This document shows positions 10,879 to 20,197 of a DNA stretch of 64,000 nucleotides, in pieces. Source of the stretch: Paracoccaceae bacterium (GTDB lineage: Bacteria; Pseudomonadota; Alphaproteobacteria; Rhodobacterales; Rhodobacteraceae); NCBI GenBank assembly GCA_902606585.1, contig CACLGX010000004.1, positions 48,336-112,335 on the forward strand, written 5' to 3'. Below the pieces are notes generated by a model. That model was given only the letters and a program-made list of their open reading frames with translations, ran no database searches and had not been told where the DNA came from. Each line of letters opens with the position of its first letter. Position 1 is the stretch's first letter. The position numbers and the translations under genes were made by a program.

Positions 10879-11799
10879 CTAGATCTTTAAATTCGGTATT
10901 ATCTGCTTTTTACGACTTACCACACCAGGCAGGAGCACCGAATCATCAGACACACTCACACCAAAGGATTTTTCAGCCACTTTTTTAACATTTTTGTTAG
11001 GTACAAATAGGGTAGATTCTTCTTTCAGTATATCAACAACAAAAAATAACACATGGTCGACGGAGTCTTCCGCACATACGGTTTCCATTGTCTCTATTAA
11101 ACTTTTTTTTCTTCTAAATATCATATCTGGCTCTGTTGTTTCCAGAACTGATACACGAAACGTCAAATCGGCTATCGAGTATTTTTTCGAGTCCATTCTG
11201 AGCAGATCTGAATCTGAAAAATCGGAAATATCTGATTTTGCCCGAAATAATTCGGACGCGTAATTTGATACATCAATTTTTAATTCTTTAGCTAGCCACT
11301 CCGCAACTTGACGATCTCTACTGGTAGTAGTTGGACTTCGGAATTCTAAAGTATCCGATATTATACAGGATAAAGCCAAGCCCTTTATGGGATCTGGCAT
11401 GTCTGACACATCGTCACCCATCAAATCAAACATTATTGTCGCCGTACAAGCTACAGGCCTAATCGTTATATCAATAGGACCAGATGTTTCTAATCCACCA
11501 ACTAATTTATGATGATCAATTATTCCCTGAATATCTGCATCATTGATATTTTCTGGCAGTTCGGCAGGGTTATTAGTATCTACAATAATTACACTTTCGC
11601 CTTTATTAATATTGTTTATTATCAATGGCTTCTCGAAACCCCAGTGATCTAGCACAAACAAAGCTTCTGTATTTGGCTCACCCAACAATTTAGGGACCGC
11701 AGACAATCCTTTTTTTTCTTTTAAATACCATGCCCATATTATTGGCGACCCGGTTGAGTCAGTGTCAGGAGACTGATGTCCAAAAACCTGCAAGTCCAT
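10879..11799 (-). CDS. ppaC: Manganese-dependent inorganic pyrophosphatase (family II)
   Basis: This DHH-family enzyme hydrolyses pyrophosphate to phosphate and so pulls biosynthetic reactions forward. The 306-residue product shows the metal-ligand set: GHQSPDTDS (H8, D12, D14), the VDTNN aspartate (D74) and the DHH triad (D95-H97). The C-terminal DHHA2 domain carries the family's SRKKQIIP substrate-binding end. Length is typical of soluble family II enzymes without a CBS insert. Family II pyrophosphatase is known from Rhodobacter species, unlike the Mg-dependent family I enzyme of most proteobacteria. It is followed after 19 bases by the HAD protein. Confidence 0.92.
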   Translation of the reverse strand: MDLQVFGHQSPDTDSTGSPIIWAWYLKEKKGLSAVPKLLGEPNTEALFVLDHWGFEKPLIINNINKGESVIIVDTNNPAELPENINDADIQGIIDHHKLVGGLETSGPIDITIRPVACTATIMFDLMGDDVSDMPDPIKGLALSCIISDTLEFRSPTTTSRDRQVAEWLAKELKIDVSNYASELFRAKSDISDFSDSDLLRMDSKKYSIADLTFRVSVLETTEPDMIFRRKKSLIETMETVCAEDSVDHVLFFVVDILKEESTLFVPNKNVKKVAEKSFGVSVSDDSVLLPGVVSRKKQIIPNLKI

Positions 11800-11871
11800 T
11801 TTTATACCTTTTTAAAAACTAATCGACCGCCTTATAAGCATCTTTAAAATGCTTGTCACGCATAAGAAAGA

Positions 11872-12633
11872 CTAATCGTTTTTTCTAAAGAAGACCGGCG
11901 AAAATCGAGATGACTCTTTCGAATTATAACTATAGCCAGCAAGATTAAACTGAATTAAATCTTCTATTGTAGCAATTCTATTTTCCACCACATACCTGGC
12001 CATCGCACCTCTCGCTTTTTTTGCGTAAAAACTTATTTGCTTAGGGCCTTTTGAGGTCAGCTCAAAAAATTGAGGCGTGATAACTTCTAATTCCAATGAC
12101 TTGTTATCTACTGCCTTAAAGTATTCTTGGCTTGCACAATTTAAAAGCAATGTAGACTCAGTACTTTTTGCTTGAAGGTTTATTTCATTAGATAATCGAC
12201 TTCCCCAATAGGCATACAAATCAGAGGTGTTTTCAACTTTTAATCGACTACCCATTTCCAGGCGATAAGGTTCAATTTCATCCAGAGGCCTTAAAAGCCC
12301 ATAAAGACCTGATAAGATCCTCATGTGGTCCTGAGCCCATCGTAAGGCATCTTCATCTAGTGATTTAGCATCAAAACCAGTATAGGTATCACCTGCGAAA
12401 GCAAACGCTGCAGGCTTTCGTTCTTGATTTCCAAAACTGTTAAATCGTTCCTTGTTCAGACGTGCCAAGGCAGGGCTAATTTTCATTAGGGACTGTAAGT
12501 TTTCCTCCGATAGCTGACTTGCGGCTTTGACTAACCTATCGGTATCATCAGAAAATAGTGGTTTTGATGTTTTTATTTTCTCAACTTCAGGGCTCATGTC
12601 TAATTTCTTAGCCGGAGAAACAACAACAAGCAT
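11872..12633 (-). CDS. yaaA: YaaA-family peroxide stress protein (UPF0246)
   Basis: A 253-residue protein that starts with the diagnostic MLVVVSPAKKLD. It also has the family's internal blocks NKERFNSFGN, YGLLRPLDEIEPYRLEMG and FYAKKARGAMARYV. In E. coli, YaaA limits intracellular iron-driven damage during hydrogen peroxide stress and has a DNA-binding fold. Whether that role holds here is inference. It is preceded by a 141-base gap after yggT and followed by ppaC on the same strand. No membrane segment or signal peptide is visible. Length matches the family's roughly 250-260 residues. Confidence 0.92.
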   Translation of the reverse strand: MLVVVSPAKKLDMSPEVEKIKTSKPLFSDDTDRLVKAASQLSEENLQSLMKISPALARLNKERFNSFGNQERKPAAFAFAGDTYTGFDAKSLDEDALRWAQDHMRILSGLYGLLRPLDEIEPYRLEMGSRLKVENTSDLYAYWGSRLSNEINLQAKSTESTLLLNCASQEYFKAVDNKSLELEVITPQFFELTSKGPKQISFYAKKARGAMARYVVENRIATIEDLIQFNLAGYSYNSKESSRFSPVFFRKND

Positions 12634-12774
12634 TTAATTAATTCCTTTTATCTTTCATCTTACAACAAATAATTCAAATTTAAATTCAAACAAGATTATA
12701 ACCAAACCAGTAATATAGTTTATCGATTTTTACCTAAATATAGATAGTAACTTTATTTAACTCTTTACGTTAGC

Positions 12775-13062
12775 CTACCTGAGCCCAAATAATTCAGGAA
12801 GAATATAATCGCGCAAAGAAATTAAGATAATAAACGCTACTAGCGGCGATAAATCTAAAGGCTGGGTATTTGGTAAAACTCTACGAATTGGACCGTATAT
12901 TGGTTCCAAAAGCCGGTTCAATCCCGTCCAGATTTGGGCAACAAGAGGCTGATAAAGATTTAAAACCTGGAAACTTATTAGCCAACTCATAATTATATGA
13001 GCGATCATAATAAAAAACGCGACATCTAATATCAAAAAGACAGGACCGTATATAGCTGACAT
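12775..13062 (-). CDS. YggT-family membrane protein
   Basis: A 95-residue integral membrane protein with two hydrophobic segments (about 5-30 and 70-90). Between them is the YggT signature: the stretch YQPLVAQIWTGLNRLLEPIYGPIRR, shown here only to locate the amphipathic linker, followed by LPNTQPLDLSPLVAFIIL. YggT proteins are linked to osmotic tolerance and, in other bacteria, to organisation of the division or photosynthetic membranes. The exact role is unsettled. It is a stand-alone single-domain form, whereas E. coli YggT has two copies. It lies 66 bases after the HemY-like gene and is transcribed in the same direction. Confidence 0.88.
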   Translation of the reverse strand: MSAIYGPVFLILDVAFFIMIAHIIMSWLISFQVLNLYQPLVAQIWTGLNRLLEPIYGPIRRVLPNTQPLDLSPLVAFIILISLRDYILPELFGLR

Positions 13063-13128
13063 TAAAACTTTTCCTTAAATATTCTGATAAAGTAAATCTT
13101 GCTTACCAATTTAACAAGAAAAGTAAAA

Positions 13129-14619
13129 TCAACTTTTTGAGCTATCATCTTCAATTTTGACATTGTCTGGTTCCGCTAGGCTCTCTTCTACTTCTAGGTC
13201 AAATTGAGCAGTTTCAGTATCATTGCTATTTAATACCTCTAATACAATGGGAGCTCGCTCGCTTTCAGAAGCAAGCTCAGCTTTTGTCTCAGGAACATCC
13301 ATCCATGTTAAAGTATCTAATGCATTACAATTAAAACATGTTGGCCGCCAAACAGAATGAACTGTAGAGCAAATTTCGCAAACCCATTGTGGGCCACGCG
13401 GTGCTGAAACTGCTTTTGTTAGCCATTTTCGAATTACACTATCATCTGCACCTTCGCCTTTTTCGATGGCTGCAATAATTGTTAACGTGCGGACGTTAGG
13501 CACCGCCTCATAAGTATCTCCAAATGATCTGCGCGCATTAGGAAAATCTTCAGCCTGCAGATACATTTCTGCCATCATTATTTTCGTTTCAACATGCATG
13601 GGATTCATTTTAGCGAGTAACTTGAACCCCTTTTCTCTATCCTCTGAATTTTCCCCTTCATAAATTTCTGAATAGATCGCAGCCAAATCGGGATGAGGTT
13701 GAGACTCCCATGCCTTTTTAATTACTTTTATTGCTTTTTTTTTCTTGTCGTCTGTCAAATATTCTTTAGCAACTAGAACAGCAGCTGGCACTAAATCAGG
13801 AGACATACGATTTGCCTCTATTGCCGTTACTTGAGCATCAATTCTTTTATCAGTTTCAATTATTTCGGCCGCCTCTGATAATGCTAAAACAGCATCTCTT
13901 CTTTTATGGATATCTTTAGGTAGACTTCCATATTTCAATTTTGCGCTGAGAGTTTTTCGAGCTCCACGCCAATCAGATTCGCGAGTCTGAAGGCCTATCA
14001 GAACATCCTGTGTTTCTTCATGTTTTGGTTTTAACGAAAAGGCTTTTTCAGCTAATTTTAGGGCAGTATCAGTGTCGCCTTCCGACAGTCGCTTTTTCAT
14101 AATGCCCCTTACTCCAACAAACCTTGTGGTGGGATCTAAAATAAGCTCTTTATATATTTCTTCTGCATGTTCAGCCTCACCTGCTATTTCTGCCGCCTGG
14201 GCAGCTAATAAATTAGTAAGTGATGGTTGCTTTAAATACTTTTCAGCTTTTTTTGCCTTGGATAAAGCGGTGGACCCTTCGCCAGAAGCTAGAGCCATCA
14301 TCCCTTCCGATAAAGCTCTAAATCCCTTTCTTTCTCTGTTGCGATCAAAATATCTAGAAACTGCTGTTTCATCACCGTTTATAAATCTAAAAATAGCGAG
14401 AATAAGCGAAACTATTTTAAGGACAAGCCAAGCGGCTAGTATAATCAAACCCAAAATTATCAACAATTGTATTGGACTAATTGAATACTCAAAACCTGAA
14501 ATTTCAATAATTGTACTTCCTAAAATTTTATTTTGGTCGCTAGCTAAATAACTAGCGCCCCAAGCAAAAGCCATTACAATCATTAAAAATAAAGACAGTC
14601 TAAAAAGCGATATCAACAT
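13129..14619 (-). CDS. HemY-like membrane-anchored TPR protein
   Basis: A 496-residue inner-membrane protein of the alphaproteobacterial HemY-N family. Two transmembrane segments lie near the N-terminus (about 2-24 and 46-72), followed by TPR-like helical repeats (for example KAFSLKPKHEETQDVLIGL). Near the C-terminus is a zinc-ribbon-like motif, C414-x2-C417-x10-C428-x2-C431, ahead of an acidic tail. It is the third gene of hemD / Mic60-like / HemY-like. The name comes from a linkage with haem synthesis in enterobacteria, but the biochemical role is unclear. It is not protoporphyrinogen oxidase, which is also called HemY in Gram-positives. It starts 12 bases after the Mic60-like gene. Confidence 0.82.
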   Translation of the reverse strand: MLISLFRLSLFLMIVMAFAWGASYLASDQNKILGSTIIEISGFEYSISPIQLLIILGLIILAAWLVLKIVSLILAIFRFINGDETAVSRYFDRNRERKGFRALSEGMMALASGEGSTALSKAKKAEKYLKQPSLTNLLAAQAAEIAGEAEHAEEIYKELILDPTTRFVGVRGIMKKRLSEGDTDTALKLAEKAFSLKPKHEETQDVLIGLQTRESDWRGARKTLSAKLKYGSLPKDIHKRRDAVLALSEAAEIIETDKRIDAQVTAIEANRMSPDLVPAAVLVAKEYLTDDKKKKAIKVIKKAWESQPHPDLAAIYSEIYEGENSEDREKGFKLLAKMNPMHVETKIMMAEMYLQAEDFPNARRSFGDTYEAVPNVRTLTIIAAIEKGEGADDSVIRKWLTKAVSAPRGPQWVCEICSTVHSVWRPTCFNCNALDTLTWMDVPETKAELASESERAPIVLEVLNSNDTETAQFDLEVEESLAEPDNVKIEDDSSKS

Positions 14620-14631
14620 GCCTTGATCTTC

Positions 14632-15753
14632 CTATTTCTCAGTACTTTTTAAAAGTTGCTTGACGGCCAAAAGAGATTCAATTCTACTTTCAGCGGAAAG
14701 GCGCCACGGCTCCATAACCTTCGAGGCAGTGCCATCAAGTTGCGTCAACTCAAAAAGAGATTTTTCAAGATCATTTGATTTTAAAAATGCTTCTGACCTG
14801 GACAAAACCGCGTCGGGGTCAGAGCCTTGACGAGGTATAGTAGACCGGGCTTGAAATTGTGATTTTAAAAAGCTTAAAAATTTAAAATTTTCTGTTTCTT
14901 TTTCATTTCTATAAGCTGATAAAGCTAAACGAGAGAACTCCGGAAAAGATTCCGTAAGATTTTTCATGGTAGGAATACCGGTCTCTGCTAAATTTCTTAA
15001 GATGTCTGGGGCTTTCAGACCCAAAATGCGCTCAATATTATCTAAACTCGCTTTATAAGGGGTCCCATAGAGTGTTGATTTCTGAATTTCCCTAAAGTTT
15101 TCTTGTATTGACTGGTCAATTGGTATGCTTTTTTCAGGATTGTCTTTAGCCTTGTCTAATATTTCTTCCTTCGGAACATCTTTTTCCTGTTTTTTCTCTA
15201 AAGGCGTCAACATCATGGATCGAATTTCTGTTTCCAAACTATCAATGTTCGCAAAATTAGTTTCTAATTGTTTTTTAATACTTCCAAGTTCCAAAAATTT
15301 GAGATCAAATTCCTCTTTGTTACTTATGATTTTACTTTCAAGTTTGGTTAAATTGGCAACTAATTCTCTTTCACTAATAAAGTTTTCTGTTTTTTTGCTT
15401 ACATTTGTAAGATCAATTTCAAGTTTTTTTATTGAAGTTGACAGCTCTTTTAGTCTGACCTGGATATTCTGCTCAAATACGATTTGTGACTTATTTTTAA
15501 AAAAATTAGGATAATTATTATTTATTAGAAAAACACCCAAAAGACCAAAACTTGCTGTTGCCAGGCCAGATAAGCCAATGAGTAAAAAAGAATTAAGTTT
15601 ATTTTTTGGCTCTTTTATATGATTAACGTTGCCCGGTTTTTCTATCTCCAAGCCTGCTCCTTTAGTTTCATTTTTTTCATAATTTAATGATAAATCGGCT
15701 TCCTTTAAATCAGTGCCGTCACTTTCTTTTTTTTGAGACTTAGGCTTTGGCAT
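14632..15753 (-). CDS. Mitofilin/Mic60-like inner-membrane protein (COG4223 type)
   Basis: A 373-residue protein with a charged, low-complexity cytoplasmic N-terminus (1-52), one transmembrane helix (about 55-78, SFLLIGLSGLATASFG), a long coiled-coil-prone periplasmic region (about 90-190) and a C-terminal helical domain. This is the architecture of alphaproteobacterial homologues of mitochondrial Mic60, which shape the inner membrane and are encoded beside hemD and HemY. Sequence conservation in the family is low, so the call rests on architecture plus position. The gene lies between hemD (25 bases upstream) and the HemY-like gene. In phototrophic relatives it is tied to intracytoplasmic membranes; that role here is only possible. 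Confidence 0.75.
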   Translation of the reverse strand: MPKPKSQKKESDGTDLKEADLSLNYEKNETKGAGLEIEKPGNVNHIKEPKNKLNSFLLIGLSGLATASFGLLGVFLINNNYPNFFKNKSQIVFEQNIQVRLKELSTSIKKLEIDLTNVSKKTENFISERELVANLTKLESKIISNKEEFDLKFLELGSIKKQLETNFANIDSLETEIRSMMLTPLEKKQEKDVPKEEILDKAKDNPEKSIPIDQSIQENFREIQKSTLYGTPYKASLDNIERILGLKAPDILRNLAETGIPTMKNLTESFPEFSRLALSAYRNEKETENFKFLSFLKSQFQARSTIPRQGSDPDAVLSRSEAFLKSNDLEKSLFELTQLDGTASKVMEPWRLSAESRIESLLAVKQLLKSTEK

Positions 15754-15778
15754 TTTTCCTCAATTCTCCAGCCAATTG

Positions 15779-16516
15779 CTAACTAGTACTATCATCAAAC
15801 TTGATCAATCGTCTCAAAATAGCAAGCGTAGCTTCTTGCATACTGTTTAAATCAGGTTTTTTCGAAATCACTAGTTCCCCCAATTCGACCCCTGTAACTA
15901 TTTTTGCAACAGCTTCGCTGATTGCAATAACATTAAACCCAGTCAAATCTAGATTACTTTGCAACAATTCAGCAGACCTTGATGAGAAAATTGGCAAAAT
16001 CACTGGTCTACCACTGTGAATCTTTTGCAAATTTTGTTTTTTTATTTTCAGTGGCTCTTGATTGTATCCAATTATGTCCAAGCAACTGAACTGGTTTCTT
16101 TTCAATTCATCACATAGATTTCCGACAGTATGCTTGCCTCTAATATGAACCATGCTTTCGGTAGTTTTTTTTAATTTAATTAACTTCAATAAATTTTCTT
16201 GATCTGTCGAAAACCCCAAAACGTCATATCCAAAACTGACCGCTATTTTTTTTGTATTTGCTCCAACTACAAAACATTTTTTATTTATCAAATTATGTTT
16301 TTTTGCTGCTCGAAGCCCATTCGCTGAGGTAAAGATTAAAACCGAATTCTTATTGACCTTACTGAGGCTTGGTAGAAAATCTATTTTTTGTATTGGGTTA
16401 TCTATGATTTCGCAGCTATACAACAGATGTTTTATTTTTAAACAAAACCGTTCATTTCCACCTAATGGCCGCGTTAAAAGCAATATTACATTTTCTTGGT
16501 CGGGATTGTTTGTCAT
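15779..16516 (-). CDS. hemD: Uroporphyrinogen-III synthase
   Basis: HemD closes and isomerises hydroxymethylbilane to uroporphyrinogen III, the common precursor of haem and cobalamin. The product is 245 residues from the ATG at 16516 (MTNNPDQENVILLLTRP). The longer ORF would run into the start of tsaD. Family features are the LLTRPLGGNERF N-terminus, the VLIFTSANGLRAA segment and LPIFSSRSAELLQ. HemD sequences are poorly conserved, but the downstream Mic60-like/HemY-like genes support the call strongly. The hemC gene, often next to hemD or tsaD in relatives, is not in this window. The gene is divergent from tsaD across about 48 bases. Confidence 0.85.
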   Translation of the reverse strand: MTNNPDQENVILLLTRPLGGNERFCLKIKHLLYSCEIIDNPIQKIDFLPSLSKVNKNSVLIFTSANGLRAAKKHNLINKKCFVVGANTKKIAVSFGYDVLGFSTDQENLLKLIKLKKTTESMVHIRGKHTVGNLCDELKRNQFSCLDIIGYNQEPLKIKKQNLQKIHSGRPVILPIFSSRSAELLQSNLDLTGFNVIAISEAVAKIVTGVELGELVISKKPDLNSMQEATLAILRRLIKFDDSTS

Positions 16517-16564
16517 ATGCTGAAATGCTACTCCGATGCTGCCTGCGATACAATGGAACATAAT

Positions 16565-17662
16565 ATGGATTTACACAAAGCCCTTATTTTAGGAATTGAA
16601 AGTAGCTGTGATGATACCGCTGCTTCAGTTTTGGAAGTAAACCCTAAAGGCTCAAAAATTAAATCTTCTATCGTATATAATCAATTTAATCTCCACAAAG
16701 AATATGGGGGCGTTGTGCCAGAAATAGCAGCTCGGGCTCATGCTGAATTAATTGATGTTGTTGTCGAGAAATCGTTAAAAACAGCAAAAGTTGCCATGAC
16801 AGATATAAGTGCTGTTGGGGTAACTGCTGGTCCAGGCCTTATCGGTGGTGTGCTTTCAGGGCTAATGTTTGCAAAAGGGCTATCGGTCTCAACTAATAAG
16901 CCGCTAATTGGCGTAAATCATCTTGCAGGCCATGCGCTTACCCCTAGACTGACCAATAAAGTTGCCTTTCCTTATCTTGTACTGTTGGTTTCAGGTGGGC
17001 ATTGTCAATTTCTCATAGTTCATAATTACAATAAATATGAAAGATTAGGTGGAACGATAGATGATGCGCCTGGCGAAGCCTTCGATAAGGCGGCGCGTCT
17101 TTTAGGTTTGCAACAGCCTGGAGGACCCGCAATTGAAGAAGCTGCCAAAAAAGGTAATGCGGGCCGCTTTGATTTACCACGTCCTTTGCTTAATAGGGAC
17201 GACTGTAATTTTTCTTTTTCTGGCCTCAAAACAGCTTTAATGCGAAAACAAGCTGGGCTTATGAATAAACAGGGCGGCTTATTTAAAAAAGATGTAAGCG
17301 ATTTGAGTGCAAGCTTCCAGCAAGCAATGCATGATGTTATTATTGAAAAGTCAATTCGAGCTATTGACCTATATTCAAAATTTACTAACGAAAACCAGAC
17401 TTTTGCTATTGCTGGTGGAGTAGCCGCAAACGAAAAAATTCGACACTCGCTTCAGAAAGTATGCAAAACAAAAAAGATAGGTTTTTTAGCGCCACCTTTA
17501 GAATTATGCACCGATAATGCAGCGATTATTGCTCATGCAGCAGCAGAAAGGTTTTTGCATGGCGATTATGATGACACCACAATATCAGCTCGGCCAAGAT
17601 GGCCACTAGACAATAAAAAGCCTGCAATTTTAGGTAGCGGTAAAAAAGGATCAAAAGCATGA
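16565..17662 (+). CDS. tsaD: tRNA threonylcarbamoyladenosine transferase TsaD
   Basis: TsaD transfers the threonylcarbamoyl group to A37 of ANN-decoding tRNAs, working with TsaB, TsaC and TsaE. The product is about 365 residues from the ATG at 16565, which has a GGA six to seven bases upstream. Starts at 16553 or 16496 are also open, but the latter would cover the hemD start. Motifs seen are ILGIESSCDDTAAS, the metal-binding histidines in NHLAGHALTP, LLVSGGHCQF, GEAFDKAARLLGL and AIAGGVAAN. The partner tsaE is in this window at 23.6 kb. It overlaps gpsA by 4 bases, so the two are translationally coupled. Confidence 0.95.
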   Translation: MDLHKALILGIESSCDDTAASVLEVNPKGSKIKSSIVYNQFNLHKEYGGVVPEIAARAHAELIDVVVEKSLKTAKVAMTDISAVGVTAGPGLIGGVLSGLMFAKGLSVSTNKPLIGVNHLAGHALTPRLTNKVAFPYLVLLVSGGHCQFLIVHNYNKYERLGGTIDDAPGEAFDKAARLLGLQQPGGPAIEEAAKKGNAGRFDLPRPLLNRDDCNFSFSGLKTALMRKQAGLMNKQGGLFKKDVSDLSASFQQAMHDVIIEKSIRAIDLYSKFTNENQTFAIAGGVAANEKIRHSLQKVCKTKKIGFLAPPLELCTDNAAIIAHAAAERFLHGDYDDTTISARPRWPLDNKKPAILGSGKKGSKA

Positions 17663-18609
17663 AAATATCTATTGCTGGCGCGGGTGCGTTTGGCTCCGCA
17701 ATAGCATCAGTTTTCGCTAAAGGTGGGCATTCGACCAAGCTTTTTTCACCAACTAACTTTAAGGAATTAAGCGCCACAAGAGTTCCTAGGAAACTCAGTA
17801 ACATAAAATTACCCGCAGAAGTTGATATCATAAAATCGTTAGAAAAAACTGAAAAAAACGAGTATTTATTTCTAGCAGTACCAACACAAAATTTAGCATC
17901 TTTTTGCAAAGAGAATAAATCTTTTTTAAATGACAGACCGCTAATTGCTTGTTGTAAAGGTATGGATCAAACAACCGGGCTGAGACCGTCAGAAATTTTA
18001 AGTGAGCACTCTTCAAAAGTTGCCATAATGTCTGGCCCAAGCTTTGCGATTGATATTTCCAAAGGCATGCCAACCGCTTTAGTTTTAGCTTCATCCGAGC
18101 CTGGCTTTTTGAAAAAATTACAATCAGATATTTCAATGCAAAACTTTAGACTTTACCGAACATCAGATGTTGTAGGTGTAGAACTTGGCGGCGCACTAAA
18201 GAATATAATTGCTATAGCATGTGGTATAGCAATCGGTGCCAAGCAAGGTGATAGTGCTAGAGCAGCACTGATGACACGTGGTTTTTCAGAAATGGTTGCT
18301 TTTGCAGAAGCGCATGGAGCTAAAGAAAAAACACTGGCAGGTTTGTCAGGTTTAGGGGATTTAAGTCTTACTTGTAATTCAGAAAAGTCTCGTAATTTTG
18401 TTTTTGGCGTATCGCTTGGTTGCCAAAAACCTTTCAATAAAAACACAACCGTAGAAGGCGTTGCCACAGCATTTGCCGTAAACCAAAAAGCAAGGTCTCT
18501 AGGCCTAGAAATGCCCATAACCTCTTCTGTCAGCGCTTTAGTTGAAGGTTCGGCTTCCACTGAAGAGGTAATTAACTCTCTGTTAAGCAGGCCAACCAAA
18601 GAAGAATAA
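17659..18609 (+). CDS. gpsA: Glycerol-3-phosphate dehydrogenase [NAD(P)+]
   Basis: GpsA reduces dihydroxyacetone phosphate to sn-glycerol-3-phosphate for phospholipid synthesis in the cytoplasm. The 316-residue product has the Rossmann motif ISIAGAGAFGSAIA at the N-terminus, the substrate segment IMSGPSFAIDIS and the catalytic-lysine region GVELGGALKNIIAIACG. These are followed by LAGLSGLGDLSLTC and NTTVEGVATA. Length is normal. It overlaps tsaD by the ATGA arrangement and ends 52 bases from the convergent ahcY. An imperfect 9-bp inverted repeat lies in that gap, but it lacks a T-tract. Confidence 0.95.
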   Translation: MKISIAGAGAFGSAIASVFAKGGHSTKLFSPTNFKELSATRVPRKLSNIKLPAEVDIIKSLEKTEKNEYLFLAVPTQNLASFCKENKSFLNDRPLIACCKGMDQTTGLRPSEILSEHSSKVAIMSGPSFAIDISKGMPTALVLASSEPGFLKKLQSDISMQNFRLYRTSDVVGVELGGALKNIIAIACGIAIGAKQGDSARAALMTRGFSEMVAFAEAHGAKEKTLAGLSGLGDLSLTCNSEKSRNFVFGVSLGCQKPFNKNTTVEGVATAFAVNQKARSLGLEMPITSSVSALVEGSASTEEVINSLLSRPTKEE

Positions 18610-18661
18610 AGTTTTAGGGCCCACTACATTTTCAATCCTGCAGCAGTGCGCCCTCAGAATG

Positions 18662-20050
18662 TCAATAACGATAGTGTTCTGGCTTAAAAGGCCCCTCGGG
18701 AGTTACGCCAATATACTCTGCCTGATCAGTAGCTAGTTTTGTCAATTTCACACCAATACGCTCCAAATGCAGTCGGGCAACCTTTTCATCTAAATGCTTG
18801 GGTAAAATATAAACATCGTTTTTATACTCGCCGCCCTTTTTCCAAAGCTCAATCTGCGCAAGAACTTGGTTTGTAAATGAAGCTGACATCACAAAAGATG
18901 GATGACCCGTTGCATTTCCAAGATTTAGTAAACGACCCTCTGAAAGTAATATCAATCGATTTCCAGATGGCATTTCAATCATATCTACTTGGTCTTTAAT
19001 ATTCGTCCACTTGTGATTTTTAAGATGGGCAACTTGAATTTCGTTGTCAAAGTGACCAATATTGCCAACGATTGCCATGTCTTTCATTTCACGCATGTGT
19101 TCTATTCTAATGACATCTTTATTACCTGTTGTTGTAATAAAAATATCAGCGCTTTCTAAAGTGTCCTCTAAAGTTACAACTTCAAAACCATCCATGGCAG
19201 CCTGTAGAGCGCAAATTGGATCAACCTCTGTCACCTTAACGCGCGCGCCGGCGCCACGAAGAGATGCAGCAGACCCTTTTCCAACGTCGCCGTATCCACA
19301 TACGACGGCCGTCTTACCTGCCATCATTGTATCAGTTGCACGACGAATACCGTCCACTAAAGATTCTTTACAACCATACTTGTTGTCAAACTTTGACTTA
19401 GTCACAGAGTCATTAACGTTAATAGCTGGAAAAGGAAGTTGACCATTTTTAACCAATTCGTAAAGACGGTGAACACCAGTTGTTGTTTCTTCAGAAACAC
19501 CTTTGATGGCATCGCGCGTTTTCATAAACCACCCAGGTGATTGTTCCATGCGCTTTTTAATTTGCAACTTGATGACCTCTTCTTCCTCTGATTGGGGAAC
19601 TGGAATGATGTCTTCACCTGCTTCAGCGCGCGCACCAAGAAGCACATACAAAGTTGCATCACCCCCATCATCTAAAATCATATTTGGGCCATCAGGAAAC
19701 ATAAAAGATTTATCTAAGTAATCCCAATGCTCTTCTAAAGACTGGCCCTTAATAGCAAACACAGGAATATTTGCTGCGGCAATTGCTGCGGCTGCATGGT
19801 CTTGGGTGGAGAAAATGTTGCAGGAAGCCCAACGCACATCTGCGCCTAATGCCACCAGTGTTTCAATTAAAACTGCTGTTTGAATAGTCATGTGAAGTGA
19901 ACCGACGATACGCGCACCTTTTAAAGGTTTGCTTTCTCCATATTCCGAGCGCAGCGCCATCAATCCAGGCATTTCTGTTTCAGCTATACTTAATTCCTTG
20001 CGCCCAAAATCAGATAAAGAAATGTCTTTTACGATATATTGCTGGCTCAT
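18662..20050 (-). CDS. ahcY: Adenosylhomocysteinase
   Basis: This NAD-dependent enzyme hydrolyses S-adenosylhomocysteine to adenosine and homocysteine, relieving product inhibition of methyltransferases. I chose the start [11 protein letters not shown] (ATG at 20050), which has GAGG about 8 bases upstream, giving 462 residues. The ORF track begins 8 codons earlier. Motifs are [21 protein letters not shown] in the substrate domain, shown only to locate it, then [19 protein letters not shown] (NAD binding), [10 protein letters not shown] and the C-terminal PFKPEHYRY that closes the NAD site. In Rhodobacter capsulatus ahcY is linked to the regA locus, and here it lies one gene away from regA. 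I see no SAH riboswitch upstream. Confidence 0.97.
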   Translation of the reverse strand: MSQQYIVKDISLSDFGRKELSIAETEMPGLMALRSEYGESKPLKGARIVGSLHMTIQTAVLIETLVALGADVRWASCNIFSTQDHAAAAIAAANIPVFAIKGQSLEEHWDYLDKSFMFPDGPNMILDDGGDATLYVLLGARAEAGEDIIPVPQSEEEEVIKLQIKKRMEQSPGWFMKTRDAIKGVSEETTTGVHRLYELVKNGQLPFPAINVNDSVTKSKFDNKYGCKESLVDGIRRATDTMMAGKTAVVCGYGDVGKGSAASLRGAGARVKVTEVDPICALQAAMDGFEVVTLEDTLESADIFITTTGNKDVIRIEHMREMKDMAIVGNIGHFDNEIQVAHLKNHKWTNIKDQVDMIEMPSGNRLILLSEGRLLNLGNATGHPSFVMSASFTNQVLAQIELWKKGGEYKNDVYILPKHLDEKVARLHLERIGVKLTKLATDQAEYIGVTPEGPFKPEHYRY

Positions 20051-20197
20051 AGTTTTTTCCTCATCAAATTTCATAGTTGCCTAACAGTAAATAAAAAATG
20101 GTTCAATCAGATAAATGTAGATATGACTTTTGCTAACTCTATGGGTAATATAGTTCGCAAATTCAAATTTTAAACTAAACACAGAGCTAACTGACTA

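Noticed and set aside
14072-14551. 159-residue ORF antisense to the HemY-like gene
   Set aside because: Shadow of a well-supported gene on the other strand, with no ribosome-binding site and no recognisable motif.
18153-18599. 148-residue ORF antisense to gpsA
   Set aside because: It lies wholly inside gpsA, which has all catalytic motifs in the other strand. No independent evidence of coding.
18610-18661. Inverted repeat between gpsA and ahcY as a terminator
   Set aside because: The 9-bp arms contain a mismatch, the loop is about 21 bases and there is no T-tract in either direction.
20051-20197. SAH riboswitch upstream of ahcY
   Set aside because: The gap lacks the conserved GC-rich SAH aptamer core and is simply AT-rich.
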